The notes under the pieces were generated by a model. That model was not told the DNA's origin and made no database searches. It worked only from the letters and a program-made list of their open reading frames with translations. DNA of 64,000 nt from Streptomyces sp. NBC_00433 (GTDB taxonomy: Bacteria > Actinomycetota > Actinomycetes > Streptomycetales > Streptomycetaceae): contig CP107926.1 of NCBI GenBank assembly GCA_036015235.1, forward strand, positions 6,385,501 to 6,449,500, written 5' to 3'. This document shows, piece after piece, positions 50,221-58,096 of the stretch (position 1 is its first letter; every line of letters starts with the position of its first letter). The position numbers were made by a program, and so were the translations under genes.

Positions 50221-51488
50221 GCGAAGTGCTCCCGGTTGTGCGCGATGAGACGGTCGGTCAGCTGCTCGGCCAGGTCGTACTGCCCGATCAGCGGGTGGGC
50301 GAGCAGCGCGGTGAAGACCCGGTCCCTGCCGCCGCGCAGGGCGGCGTCCAGCGCCAGGTCCTCGTAGGCGGTCACGTTGGCGATCAGCCCGGCGTAGAGC
50401 GGCTCCACCGGCGCGACCGGCAGCGGCTCGGCGCCGTCGCCGTTCACCGTGGCGGGCACCTCGATGACGGCGTCGTCCGGCAGGAAGGGCAGGGTGCCGT
50501 TGTTGTACGTGTTGACGACCTGGATGTCGCCGGACGTGGGAACGTGGGCCGCCCGCAGCAGGGACGAGGCGAGGTCCACGGCCGCCTCCGAGTAGAAGGC
50601 GCCGCCGCGCTTGGCCAGCAGCGCCGGCTTCTCGTCGAGAGCCGGGTCGCCGTACATCTCCAGCAGTTCCCTCTCCATCGCGGCGACCTGCGAGGCCCGC
50701 GAGGGCGCGGTCCGCAGCTCGCGCACCACCTCGTCGTGCGCGTAGAAATAGCGCAGGTAGTAGGAGGGGACGACGCCGAGCCGGTCGAGGACCGGGCGCG
50801 GCAGGTGCAGATCCGCGGCGATGGCGTCGCCGTGCTCGGCGAGCAGCTTGGGCAGCACGTCCTCGCCGTCGGGGCCGCCGATGCGCACCCCGCGCTCCCA
50901 GGTCAGGTGGTTGAGCCCGACGTGGTCGAGATGCACCTGGTCGGGCGCCACGCCGAGCTTCTCGGCGAAGCGGCGCTGGAAGCCGATCGCCACATTGCAC
51001 AGCCCGACGCTCTTGTGCCCGGCCTGGAGCAGCGCCCGGGTGACGATGCCGACGGGGTTGGTGAAGTCGATGATCCAGGCGTCCGGCGCGGCCCGCCTGA
51101 CCCGCTCGGCGATGTCCAGCACCACCGGCACCGTACGCATCGCCTTCGCGAGGCCGCCCGCGCCGGTGGTCTCCTGGCCGACGCAGCCGCATTCCAGCGG
51201 CCACGTCTCGTCCTGGTTGCGCGCGGCCTGGCCGCCGACCCGCAGCTGCAGCAGCACCGCGTCGGCGCCTGCCACGCCCGCCTCCAGGTCGGAGGTGGTG
51301 ACGATACGGCCGGGGTGGCCCTGCTTGGCGAAGATCCGCCGGGCCAGCCCGCCGACCAGGTCCAGACGGTGCGCGTCCGGGTCGATCAGCGCCAGCTCCT
51401 CGACGGGCAGGGTGTCGCGCAGCCGCGCGAACCCGTCGATCAGCTCGGGGGTGTACGTGGACCCGCCGCCCACGACTGCCAGTTTCAT
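50211..51488 (-). CDS. csnH: GH4 6-phospho-beta-glucosidase-like enzyme, CsnH
   Basis: A 425-residue glycoside hydrolase of family 4, an NAD- and Mn-dependent enzyme that acts by redox-assisted elimination. The N-terminal Rossmann region KLAVVGGGSTYTPELIDGF (residues 2-20) binds NAD; ECGCVGQETTGAGG (near 99-112), IIDFTNPVGIVT (about 139) and GLCNVAIGFQRRF (about 164, with the metal Cys) are family landmarks, as is VGLNHLTW (about 192). In the csn operon it should cleave imported chitosan-derived disaccharides, probably their phosphorylated or unmodified form. ATG 51488 overlaps the csnG stop. Confidence 0.87.
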   Translation of the reverse strand: MKLAVVGGGSTYTPELIDGFARLRDTLPVEELALIDPDAHRLDLVGGLARRIFAKQGHPGRIVTTSDLEAGVAGADAVLLQLRVGGQAARNQDETWPLECGCVGQETTGAGGLAKAMRTVPVVLDIAERVRRAAPDAWIIDFTNPVGIVTRALLQAGHKSVGLCNVAIGFQRRFAEKLGVAPDQVHLDHVGLNHLTWERGVRIGGPDGEDVLPKLLAEHGDAIAADLHLPRPVLDRLGVVPSYYLRYFYAHDEVVRELRTAPSRASQVAAMERELLEMYGDPALDEKPALLAKRGGAFYSEAAVDLASSLLRAAHVPTSGDIQVVNTYNNGTLPFLPDDAVIEVPATVNGDGAEPLPVAPVEPLYAGLIANVTAYEDLALDAALRGGRDRVFTALLAHPLIGQYDLAEQLTDRLIAHNREHFAWA

Positions 51489-52384
51489 CCCTTGACTCCC
51501 GTCAGGGTCACGCCTTCGATGAAGGCCTTTTGCGCGAAGAAGAAGACCGCGATCACCGGCGCCATCACCAGGACGGTCGCGGCCATTGTCAGGTTCCAGT
51601 TGGTGTGGTGTGCCCCCTTGAAGGACTCCAGCCCGTAACTCAGTGTCCAGGCGGCCGGGTTGGAACTGGCGTAGATCTGCGGACCGAAGTAGTCGTTCCA
51701 GCAGTAGAAGAACTGGAAGAGCGCGACCGCGGCGATGGCCGGGCGGATCATCGGCACGATCACCGTGACCAGGGTGCGCAGTTCACCGCAGCCGTCCACC
51801 CTGGCCGCCTCGGTGTACTCCTTGGGGATGGTCAGCAGGAACTGGCGCAGCAGGAAGATGGTGAAGGCGTCGCCGAAGGCCATCGGGATGATCAGCGGCC
51901 ACAGGGTGCCGTCCATGCCGAGCTGCTTGGTCCAGAACAGGTACATCGGGATGATGATCACCTGGGGCGGCAGCATCATCGTGGAGATGACCAGCACCAT
52001 GACCAGGTTGCGGCCGCGGAAGCGGAATTTGGCCAGCGCGTAGGCCACCGGCAGCGAGGACACCACGGTGAGCACGGTGCCGGACACGGCGTAGACCAGG
52101 GTGTTGCGCCACCAGGTGAGGAAGCCCGGGGTGTCCCACACGGTGCGGAAGTTGGACCACTGCCAGGAGTGCGGCCACAGGTCCCTGGTGAGGGCCTGGT
52201 TGTCGCTCATCACCGCGGTGAGGAAGACGAAGACGAAGGGCAGCACGAAGAAGGCGGCGGCCGCCAGGCCGAGCGAGTGCACGGCGATCCAGTGCAGCCG
52301 TGCCTTGCGGCGGGCGGTGCGCCGGGCGCGCGTGTCGGCGGGGCGGGCGGGTGCGGAGACGGGGTCGAGAAGCGCTTGGGTCAT
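51485..52384 (-). CDS. csnG: Sugar ABC transporter permease, CsnG
   Basis: A 299-residue inner-membrane permease of the carbohydrate (MalG) type. Six TM helices are expected; the first is near residues 31-55 (IAVHSLGLAAAAFFVLPFVFVFL). The EAA loop YTEAARVDGCGELRTLVTVIVPM (about 200-222) contacts the ATPase. With CsnF and CsnE it imports chitosan oligosaccharides. No ATP-binding subunit is encoded here; in Streptomyces such systems share MsiK, encoded elsewhere. Start ATG 52384, five bases after the csnF stop; its stop overlaps csnH. Confidence 0.87.
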   Translation of the reverse strand: MTQALLDPVSAPARPADTRARRTARRKARLHWIAVHSLGLAAAAFFVLPFVFVFLTAVMSDNQALTRDLWPHSWQWSNFRTVWDTPGFLTWWRNTLVYAVSGTVLTVVSSLPVAYALAKFRFRGRNLVMVLVISTMMLPPQVIIIPMYLFWTKQLGMDGTLWPLIIPMAFGDAFTIFLLRQFLLTIPKEYTEAARVDGCGELRTLVTVIVPMIRPAIAAVALFQFFYCWNDYFGPQIYASSNPAAWTLSYGLESFKGAHHTNWNLTMAATVLVMAPVIAVFFFAQKAFIEGVTLTGVKG

Positions 52385-52389
52385 GGGAA

Positions 52390-53340
52390 TCAGTCCTCCG
52401 CCGACAGGAAGCCGTTGCGCCGGCGCATGAGCAGTGCGGTGAAGGCCATCGCCAGCACGAAGAGCACCAGGGCGATGACGCACGCGGAGCCGTAGTCGAA
52501 GCGCTGGAAGCCACGCTCGTAGACCAGCTGGGGCAGGGTCAGGGTCGACTTGTCCGGGTAGCCGGGCTCGAACTGCTGGCCCGAATTGCCGATGATCCCG
52601 GAGGCGACCTTTCCCGCCACCAGCGGCTGCGTGTAGTACTGCATGGTCTGGATGACCCCGGTGACCACCGCGAACATCACGATCGGCGAGATGTTCGGCA
52701 GCGTGACGTAGCGGAACCGCGCCCACGATCCCGCGCCGTCCAGCTCGGCGGCCTCGTACTGCTCCTTGGGCACGTCGAGCAGCGCGGCCATGAAGATGAC
52801 CATCAGGTCGCCGATGCCCCACACCGCCAGGATGGTGAGCGCCGGCTTGGACCAGCTCGGGTCGGTGAACCACCCGGGGGTGGGGATGCCGATGTCGCCC
52901 AGGATGTGGTTGACCGGGCCGGTGCCGGGGTTGAGCAGGAAGACGAAGGCCATCGTCGCGGCGACCGGCGGGGCCAGGTAGGGCAGGTAGAAGGCGGTGC
53001 GGAACAGCCCGGCGCCGGTCCTGATCCTGGTGATCAGCAGGCCCACGCCCAGGCCGAAGACGACCCGGAGCGTGACCATCACCAGGACCAGCCACAGGGT
53101 GTTGCGCAGGGCCGGCCAGAACAGCGGGTAGTCCTTGAAGACGTAGGACCAGTTCTTGGTGCCGGTCCAGGTCGGCGGATTCACCCCGTTGTAGTGCATG
53201 AAGGAGAAGTAGACGGTGGAAAGCAGCGGGTAGGCGAAGAAGACGCTGAAGCCGATGATCCAGGGCGACAGGAAGGCGAGGTTGCGCAGCGCCGCCTTGC
53301 GGCGTCTGGCCCTCAGCAGGGGGTGGACGGCGGCGCTCAT
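52390..53340 (-). CDS. csnF: Sugar ABC transporter permease, CsnF
   Basis: A 316-residue MalF-type permease with six predicted TM helices, the first near residues 22-42 (FLSPWIIGFSVFFAYPLLSTV). The EAA loop is YEAAELDGAGSWARFRYVTLP (about 205-226). It pairs with CsnG and the CsnE binding protein. ATG 53340 overlaps the csnE stop (ATGA). The long upstream frame belongs to shadow reading of csnE and is not used. Confidence 0.87.
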   Translation of the reverse strand: MSAAVHPLLRARRRKAALRNLAFLSPWIIGFSVFFAYPLLSTVYFSFMHYNGVNPPTWTGTKNWSYVFKDYPLFWPALRNTLWLVLVMVTLRVVFGLGVGLLITRIRTGAGLFRTAFYLPYLAPPVAATMAFVFLLNPGTGPVNHILGDIGIPTPGWFTDPSWSKPALTILAVWGIGDLMVIFMAALLDVPKEQYEAAELDGAGSWARFRYVTLPNISPIVMFAVVTGVIQTMQYYTQPLVAGKVASGIIGNSGQQFEPGYPDKSTLTLPQLVYERGFQRFDYGSACVIALVLFVLAMAFTALLMRRRNGFLSAED

Positions 53341-54671
53341 CACTTGGCCTGCGCGATGTCCTTGTCGACCTGCGTGTCGACGCCCTTCAGCCCGCTGGCG
53401 AGGTCCTTGGACTTGCCCGACTCGTAGGCGTAGCCGAAGTCCTGCAGCGTCACCTGGTAGGCGCCGCCGTTGACGCTCGGCGGGGTGGTGGTGCTGTTCG
53501 GGTTCTGCGCGATGTCCAGGAAGGTCTTGAAGGACGGGTCGGGGTCGAGGTTCGGCGACTTGAGCGCGGCCAGCGTCGAGGGCACGTTGTGGATCGCGTT
53601 GGCGAAGGAGACGACCGCGTCGGTGTCGGTGGCCATGAACTTCACCAGCTCCCAGGCCGCGTTCTTCTTGGCACTGGTGTTGGCGATGCCGATGATCGTG
53701 CCGGACAGGTAGCCCTTGCCGTAGGTGTCCGCCTGGTCGTCGGGCACCGGGAAGGGCGCCACGGCCAGGTCGTTCATGCCGGCGTCCTTGGCCATGCCCG
53801 CGCGCCACTCGCCGTCGATGCCCATGGCGACCTGGCCGGTCTGCAGCGGGTTCTTGGCGCCGAATTCGTCACCGAAGCCGGAGCGGTACTTCTCCAGCTT
53901 GGAGAAGCCGCCGAGCGCCTTGACCATGTCCTGCTGCCAGGTGAACATCGCGGCGAATCCGGGGTCCTCGGCGACCTGCGACTTGCCGGCGGCGTCGAAG
54001 TACTTGACGCCCCACTGCGCGGCGATGTGCATCGGCGTGGACTCGTAGCCGTGGAAGTCCGGCATGAAGCCGAGCTGGGAGTAGGAGTCGCCGCTGGACT
54101 TCGTCAGTTTGACCGCGTCCTGCTTGAACTCGCTGAGGGTCTTCGGCGGCGACGCGATGCCGGCCGCGGCGAATTCCTTGGTGTTGTAGTACAGCCCGTA
54201 CGCGTCGCCCAGCAGCGGCAGCGAGCAGCGCTTGCCCTCGAACTGGGTGTATTCCAGCATCGGCTTGGGGAAGGTCGCGGCCGGGTCGATGTTCGACTTC
54301 TGCAGGAAGGGCGCGAGGTCGGCGAAGGTGCCCGACGAGCAGAACTGGCCGACGTTGTCGGTGGTGAAGGAGGACACGACGTCCGGGGCCTTCGAACCGC
54401 CCGCCCGCAGCGCCTGGTTGATCTTGTCATCGGTGATGTTGCCCTGCACCTTGACGTGGATGTTGGGGTGCGCCTTCTCGAACCTGGCGACGTTGTCGTT
54501 GATCGCCTTCAGCTCGTTGGGCGCCGACCAGCCGTGCCAGAAGGTGATGGTGACGTCCTTGCTGGCGTCGTCGCCGGCCGAGGTGGTGCTCTGGCCGGTG
54601 CACGCGCTCGCGAGCAGGGTGATCGCGGCGCTCGCCGCCACGGCGGCTGCCGCCTTGCGTATACGGGACAC
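53340..54671 (-). CDS. csnE: Sugar-binding lipoprotein, CsnE
   Basis: A 443-residue extracellular solute-binding protein of family 1. The signal peptide has a lipobox LLASAC with Cys-24, so the mature protein is lipid-anchored outside the membrane. Landmarks are ITFWHGWSAPNEL (about 42-54), HPNIHVKVQGN, APDVVSSFTT, LPLLGDAYGLYYN and GKGYLSGTIIGIANT. In the csn system it binds chitosan oligosaccharides. GTG 54671 is preceded by GGAGG at nine bases. It is the first structural gene after the regulator csnR. Confidence 0.86.
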   Translation of the reverse strand: MSRIRKAAAAVAASAAITLLASACTGQSTTSAGDDASKDVTITFWHGWSAPNELKAINDNVARFEKAHPNIHVKVQGNITDDKINQALRAGGSKAPDVVSSFTTDNVGQFCSSGTFADLAPFLQKSNIDPAATFPKPMLEYTQFEGKRCSLPLLGDAYGLYYNTKEFAAAGIASPPKTLSEFKQDAVKLTKSSGDSYSQLGFMPDFHGYESTPMHIAAQWGVKYFDAAGKSQVAEDPGFAAMFTWQQDMVKALGGFSKLEKYRSGFGDEFGAKNPLQTGQVAMGIDGEWRAGMAKDAGMNDLAVAPFPVPDDQADTYGKGYLSGTIIGIANTSAKKNAAWELVKFMATDTDAVVSFANAIHNVPSTLAALKSPNLDPDPSFKTFLDIAQNPNSTTTPPSVNGGAYQVTLQDFGYAYESGKSKDLASGLKGVDTQVDKDIAQAK

Positions 54672-54768
54672 TGCTCTTTACCTCCGGGGTACGAGGGTGG
54701 GCGAGGGTGTGCGGTGCCGTCGGAGCGGCGCTCGGGTGCCGTTCCGCCGGGTGGTGGGGGTGGTGCGG

Positions 54769-55995
54769 TCAGCGGGAGGTGTCGAACACCTCGTCGCGGG
54801 TGGTGGCGAGCGCGCTTTCCAGCGCGCCGCTCAGGACGGGGTGCATCTGGACGGTGCCGAGCACCAGCCGCGGCCGGGGCACGGCCAGTTCGGCCAGCTC
54901 CGACTGGATGAGGGCGCGCAGCGGCTCGCCGCCCGCGACGGCGACGTCGCCGGCCAGCACGATCAGCTCCGGGTCGAGCACGGCCACCACGGAGGCCAGG
55001 CCGACCGCCATGCCGGTGGCGCAGCGGGCGAGCAGTTCCGCGTACGGACCCGTGCCGCCCGGCTCGGACTCGCCGTGGGCGGCGGCGGCCTCGCCCAGTA
55101 CCGTGGCGGCGGCGTCCGGCAGCGGGGCGTCGGGGATGCCGATGCCCAGCTCCCTCGCGTGCCGCAGCACCGCGTTGCAGCCGGCCAGCTCCTGGAAGCC
55201 GCCGTTGTTGGTCCTGGTCACGTTGCGGACCAGCGGGGTGCCGGGCACCGGCAGGAAGCCGACCTCGCCGGCGCCGCCGGTCCATCCGCGGTGCAGGCGG
55301 CCGCCGATCATCAGGGCGGCTCCGATGCCCTCCTCGTTCCACAGCAGGACGAAGTCGTCGTGGCCGCGGGCCGCGCCGATCCGCTGCTCGGCGACGGCGG
55401 CGAGGTTGACGTCGTTGTCGTACTCCAGCGGCATCGGCAGGGCGGCGGCCAGCTCGTCGAGCAGCGCGGGGGAGTGCCAGCCGGGCAGGTGGCTGGCATA
55501 GCGCAGCCGCCCGGTGCTCGGGTCGAAGGCGCCGGGGGTGCCGATGACGCCGCGGTGCAGGTCGGAGCGGCTGAGGCCGGCGGCCTTCGCCGCGCCGTCC
55601 AGTGCCTGGACGACCTGCTCGACCGCGCTGCCGGCCCGGTGGTGCGGGGTGGGCAGCCGGAAGGAGCCGACGGTGCGTCCGGTGATGTCGGCGACCGCGG
55701 CCCTGATGCGCTCCGTGGTCACGTCGAGGCCCGCGACATGGGCGGCGGCCGGGTTGACCGAGTAGAGCTGCGCGTTCGGCCCCGGGCGGCCCGCGGTGGT
55801 GCCGGTGGCCAGCACCAGCCCCGCCGCCTCCAGACGGGCCAGCAGCTGCGAGGCGGTGGGCTTGGAGAGGCCGGTGAGCTTGCCGATCCGGGTCCGGGAG
55901 AGCGTGCCGTGCTCCAGCAGGAGGTCGAGGGCGGCGCGGTCGTTCATGGCGCGCAGGACGCGCGGCGTACCAGGTGTGCCAGGTGTGCCAGCCAT
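54769..55995 (-). CDS. csnR: ROK-family repressor, CsnR-like
   Basis: A 408-residue ROK regulator. The N-terminal winged HTH (about residues 18-75: LLLEHGTLSRTRIGKLTGLS, KPTASQLLARLEAAGLV) is followed by a ROK sugar-kinase fold (AGLDVTTERIRAAVADITG, GVIGTPGAFDPSTG, LEYDNDVNLAAVAEQ, the latter with the sugar-binding Asp). In Streptomyces, CsnR represses the chitosanase gene csnA and its own csnR-K operon until chitosan oligomers appear. The operon content here matches that system. The frame begins at 56004, but ATG 55995 has GGGAGG at the right distance (9 bases), while the first ATG directly abuts it. Confidence 0.83.
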   Translation of the reverse strand: MAGTPGTPGTPRVLRAMNDRAALDLLLEHGTLSRTRIGKLTGLSKPTASQLLARLEAAGLVLATGTTAGRPGPNAQLYSVNPAAAHVAGLDVTTERIRAAVADITGRTVGSFRLPTPHHRAGSAVEQVVQALDGAAKAAGLSRSDLHRGVIGTPGAFDPSTGRLRYASHLPGWHSPALLDELAAALPMPLEYDNDVNLAAVAEQRIGAARGHDDFVLLWNEEGIGAALMIGGRLHRGWTGGAGEVGFLPVPGTPLVRNVTRTNNGGFQELAGCNAVLRHARELGIGIPDAPLPDAAATVLGEAAAAHGESEPGGTGPYAELLARCATGMAVGLASVVAVLDPELIVLAGDVAVAGGEPLRALIQSELAELAVPRPRLVLGTVQMHPVLSGALESALATTRDEVFDTSR

Positions 55996-56022
55996 GCGCG
56001 CCATCCTCCCTCAGTTCACTGT

Positions 56023-56037
56023 TAGGAAAGTTTCCTA
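56023..56037. promoter_or_regulatory. CsnR operator palindrome
   Basis: TAGGAAA-G-TTTCCTA is a perfect 15-bp palindrome, 28 bases upstream of the csnR start. From memory it matches the palindrome reported at chitosanase and csnR promoters (core AGGAAAGTTTCCT). It is the likely autoregulatory operator for the whole csn operon. Confidence 0.85.
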
Positions 56038-56193
56038 TTGGCAAAACGAAAGGTAGGCCCGGCGTCAGGGGAGCGTCAAGGGGTGCAGAAGGCCGTGCGG
56101 CCAAGTCGTTATCTACCCGTGGGGGGCCCGTCCGTAGACGGCCCCCCACGGGTGAAGCCGGGGCGCCGCGCGCCTCAGCGCGGGCGTGCGCCC

Positions 56194-57240
56194 TCAGTGC
56201 TCGCCGGCGGCCGGCGGCGGTACGGACGCGGCGCGCTGCGCGGGCGCCGGGCCGTTCTCCTCGGCGCCGTCGGCGACCGGCGCGCCCTCGGCGGCCACCG
56301 CCGCGGGGTCGGTCACCGTCGCGGCGGGGGCGCCGCCGGCGATCACGATGCCCTCCCGGTCGAAGGCCCGCTTGATCCGCCAGCGCAGCTCCCGCGCCAC
56401 CGGCGCCGCCTGTCCGGGCATCGTCCTGGCCTGCACCTGGAGCACCACGAATTCCGAGCCCACCGACTCCAGGCCGAGCATCTGCACCGGCTCCCACAGG
56501 AACTCGTCCCACGGGTCTTCCTTGCCCATGGCGTCCGCGGTCTCCACGATCACCGCACGCGCCCGGTCCATGTCCTCGCCCACGCCCACCTGGACGTCCA
56601 CCACGGCCGTCGCCCAGCCCTGGCTGAGATTGCCGATCCGCTTGACCTCGCCATTGCGCACGTACCAGATCTCGCCGTTGTCGCCGCGCAGCTTCGTCAC
56701 CCGCAGGCCCACCTCGACGACCGTGCCGGAGGCCACGCCGGCGTCGATGACGTCGCCGACGCCGTACTGGTCCTCAAGGATCATGAAGACGCCGGACAGG
56801 AAGTCCGTCACCAGGTTGCGCGCGCCGAAGCCGATCGCCACACCGGCGACGCCGGCACTGGCCAGCAGCGGCGCCAGGTCGATCCGCAGCACCGACAGGA
56901 CGGTCAGCGCCGCGGTGCCCAGGATGACGAACGACGCCACGCTCCTGAGCACCGAGCCGATCGCCTCGCTGCGCTGCTTGCGCCGCTCCGCATTGACCAG
57001 CAGACCGCCCAGCGCGGTCGCGGCCGCGGCCTCCGCACCCCGGTTCATCCGGTCGATGAGCCGGCTGATGGTGCGCCGTACCGCCGAGCGCAGGACGATG
57101 GCGATCACCAGGATCAGCAGGATCTGCAGTCCGGCGTTCAGCCAGTCGGCCCAGTTGTCGTCCACCCAGCTGCCTGCCTGGGAGGCGGTGCGGGACACGC
57201 TGTCGAGTGGGGCGGCGGCGGGGGGCGTCGCGGTGGACAC
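56194..57240 (-). CDS. MscS-type small-conductance mechanosensitive channel
   Basis: A 348-residue channel of the MscS family. A first hydrophobic helix (about 35-50, LNAGLQILLILVIAIVL), a second (about 103-122), and the pore-lining TM3 (about 125-150, ASAGVAGVAIGFGARNLVTDFLSG) are followed by the beta domain (DQYGVGDVIDAG, GTVVEVGLRVTKLR, WYVRNGEVKRIGNLSQGW) and a mixed C-terminal domain. The last 45 residues are an Ala/Pro-rich tail. It opens on membrane tension during osmotic down-shock. GTG 57240 follows GGAGG at nine bases. Confidence 0.88.
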   Translation of the reverse strand: MSTATPPAAAPLDSVSRTASQAGSWVDDNWADWLNAGLQILLILVIAIVLRSAVRRTISRLIDRMNRGAEAAAATALGGLLVNAERRKQRSEAIGSVLRSVASFVILGTAALTVLSVLRIDLAPLLASAGVAGVAIGFGARNLVTDFLSGVFMILEDQYGVGDVIDAGVASGTVVEVGLRVTKLRGDNGEIWYVRNGEVKRIGNLSQGWATAVVDVQVGVGEDMDRARAVIVETADAMGKEDPWDEFLWEPVQMLGLESVGSEFVVLQVQARTMPGQAAPVARELRWRIKRAFDREGIVIAGGAPAATVTDPAAVAAEGAPVADGAEENGPAPAQRAASVPPPAAGEH

Positions 57241-57498
57241 GGGCAGGAACCTCCGGAGTGTACGAAGCCTCCACAGTAACGAAGTACCGATGCTGTTCCG
57301 TTGCCCCGCCGGAGGAGCGGAAGGCCGCCGGACGGGGGAGAAAAAGGGAAGGGGCGCCTGATGGAGGAGCAGCGGTGTGGTCCAAAACACTCTCGGTCGA
57401 TTACCCGGGCATGGTGGCGCGGCGCCCCGCCTTCCGGAGAGACTGAGACAGATCGTCCCGGCGCGAGCCACGCGCCGCCGGCGTTAAAGGAGGCATCC

Positions 57499-58035
57499 GT
57501 GCCGCATGTCCTGGTCCTGAACGCGTCGTACGAGCCGCTCGGCGTCGTACCGCTCCGCCGCGCGCTCGTCCTCGTGCTGAACAACAAGGCCGTATGCCTA
57601 GAGGAATCCGGCGCCTATCTGCACAGCGAGACACAGGCGTTGCCCGCGCCCAGTGTCGTGAAACTCACCAAATTCGTCCGCGTCCCCTTTCGCGGCACCG
57701 TCCCGCTGACCCGCAGGGCGCTCTTCGCCCGGGACGGCGGCAGGTGTGCCTACTGCGGGGCCGCCGCCACCAGCGTCGACCATGTCATCCCGCGCAGCCG
57801 GGGCGGCCAGCACGCCTGGGAGAACGTGGTGGCGGCGTGCAGGCGCTGCAACCACGTCAAAGCCGATCGCCATGTCGCCGAACTGGGCTGGCGGCTGCGC
57901 CATCAACCGGCGCCGCCCTCGGGACTCGCCTGGCGGATCATCGGGACCGGGCACCGGGACCCGCGCTGGCTGCCATATCTGCAACCTTTCGGCGCGGATG
58001 ACGCCCTGGCCCGGATCGACGGCATATCGGCCTGA
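57499..58035 (+). CDS. HNH endonuclease family protein
   Basis: A 178-residue protein with the HNH fold in its C-terminal half: CAYCGAAATSVDHVIPRSRGG (about residues 79-99) and WENVVAACRRCNHVKADR (about 103-120), with two CxxC zinc pairs and the catalytic His in VDHV. The N-terminal part (VLVLNASYEPLGVVPLRRAL) is typical of a conserved actinobacterial group of stand-alone HNH proteins whose role is unknown. GTG 57499 is preceded by the full ribosome site AAAGGAGG. The 258-base region upstream (57241-57498) shows nothing else I can support. Confidence 0.87.
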   Translation: MPHVLVLNASYEPLGVVPLRRALVLVLNNKAVCLEESGAYLHSETQALPAPSVVKLTKFVRVPFRGTVPLTRRALFARDGGRCAYCGAAATSVDHVIPRSRGGQHAWENVVAACRRCNHVKADRHVAELGWRLRHQPAPPSGLAWRIIGTGHRDPRWLPYLQPFGADDALARIDGISA

Positions 58036-58053
58036 GATCCGGGCCTTCGTGCG

Positions 58054-58096
58054 TCACGGGGTGCCCCGCCCACCGGGCGGCCGGGTCATCCCGTGA
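58054..58096. terminator. Bidirectional terminator between HNH and GH84-like genes
   Basis: Outer arms TCACGGG (58054-58060) and CCCGTGA (58090-58096) enclose an inner perfect stem CCGCCC-ACC-GGGCGG (58066-58080). It lies just after the HNH stop and overlaps the 3' end of the converging GH84-like gene. Confidence 0.5.
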
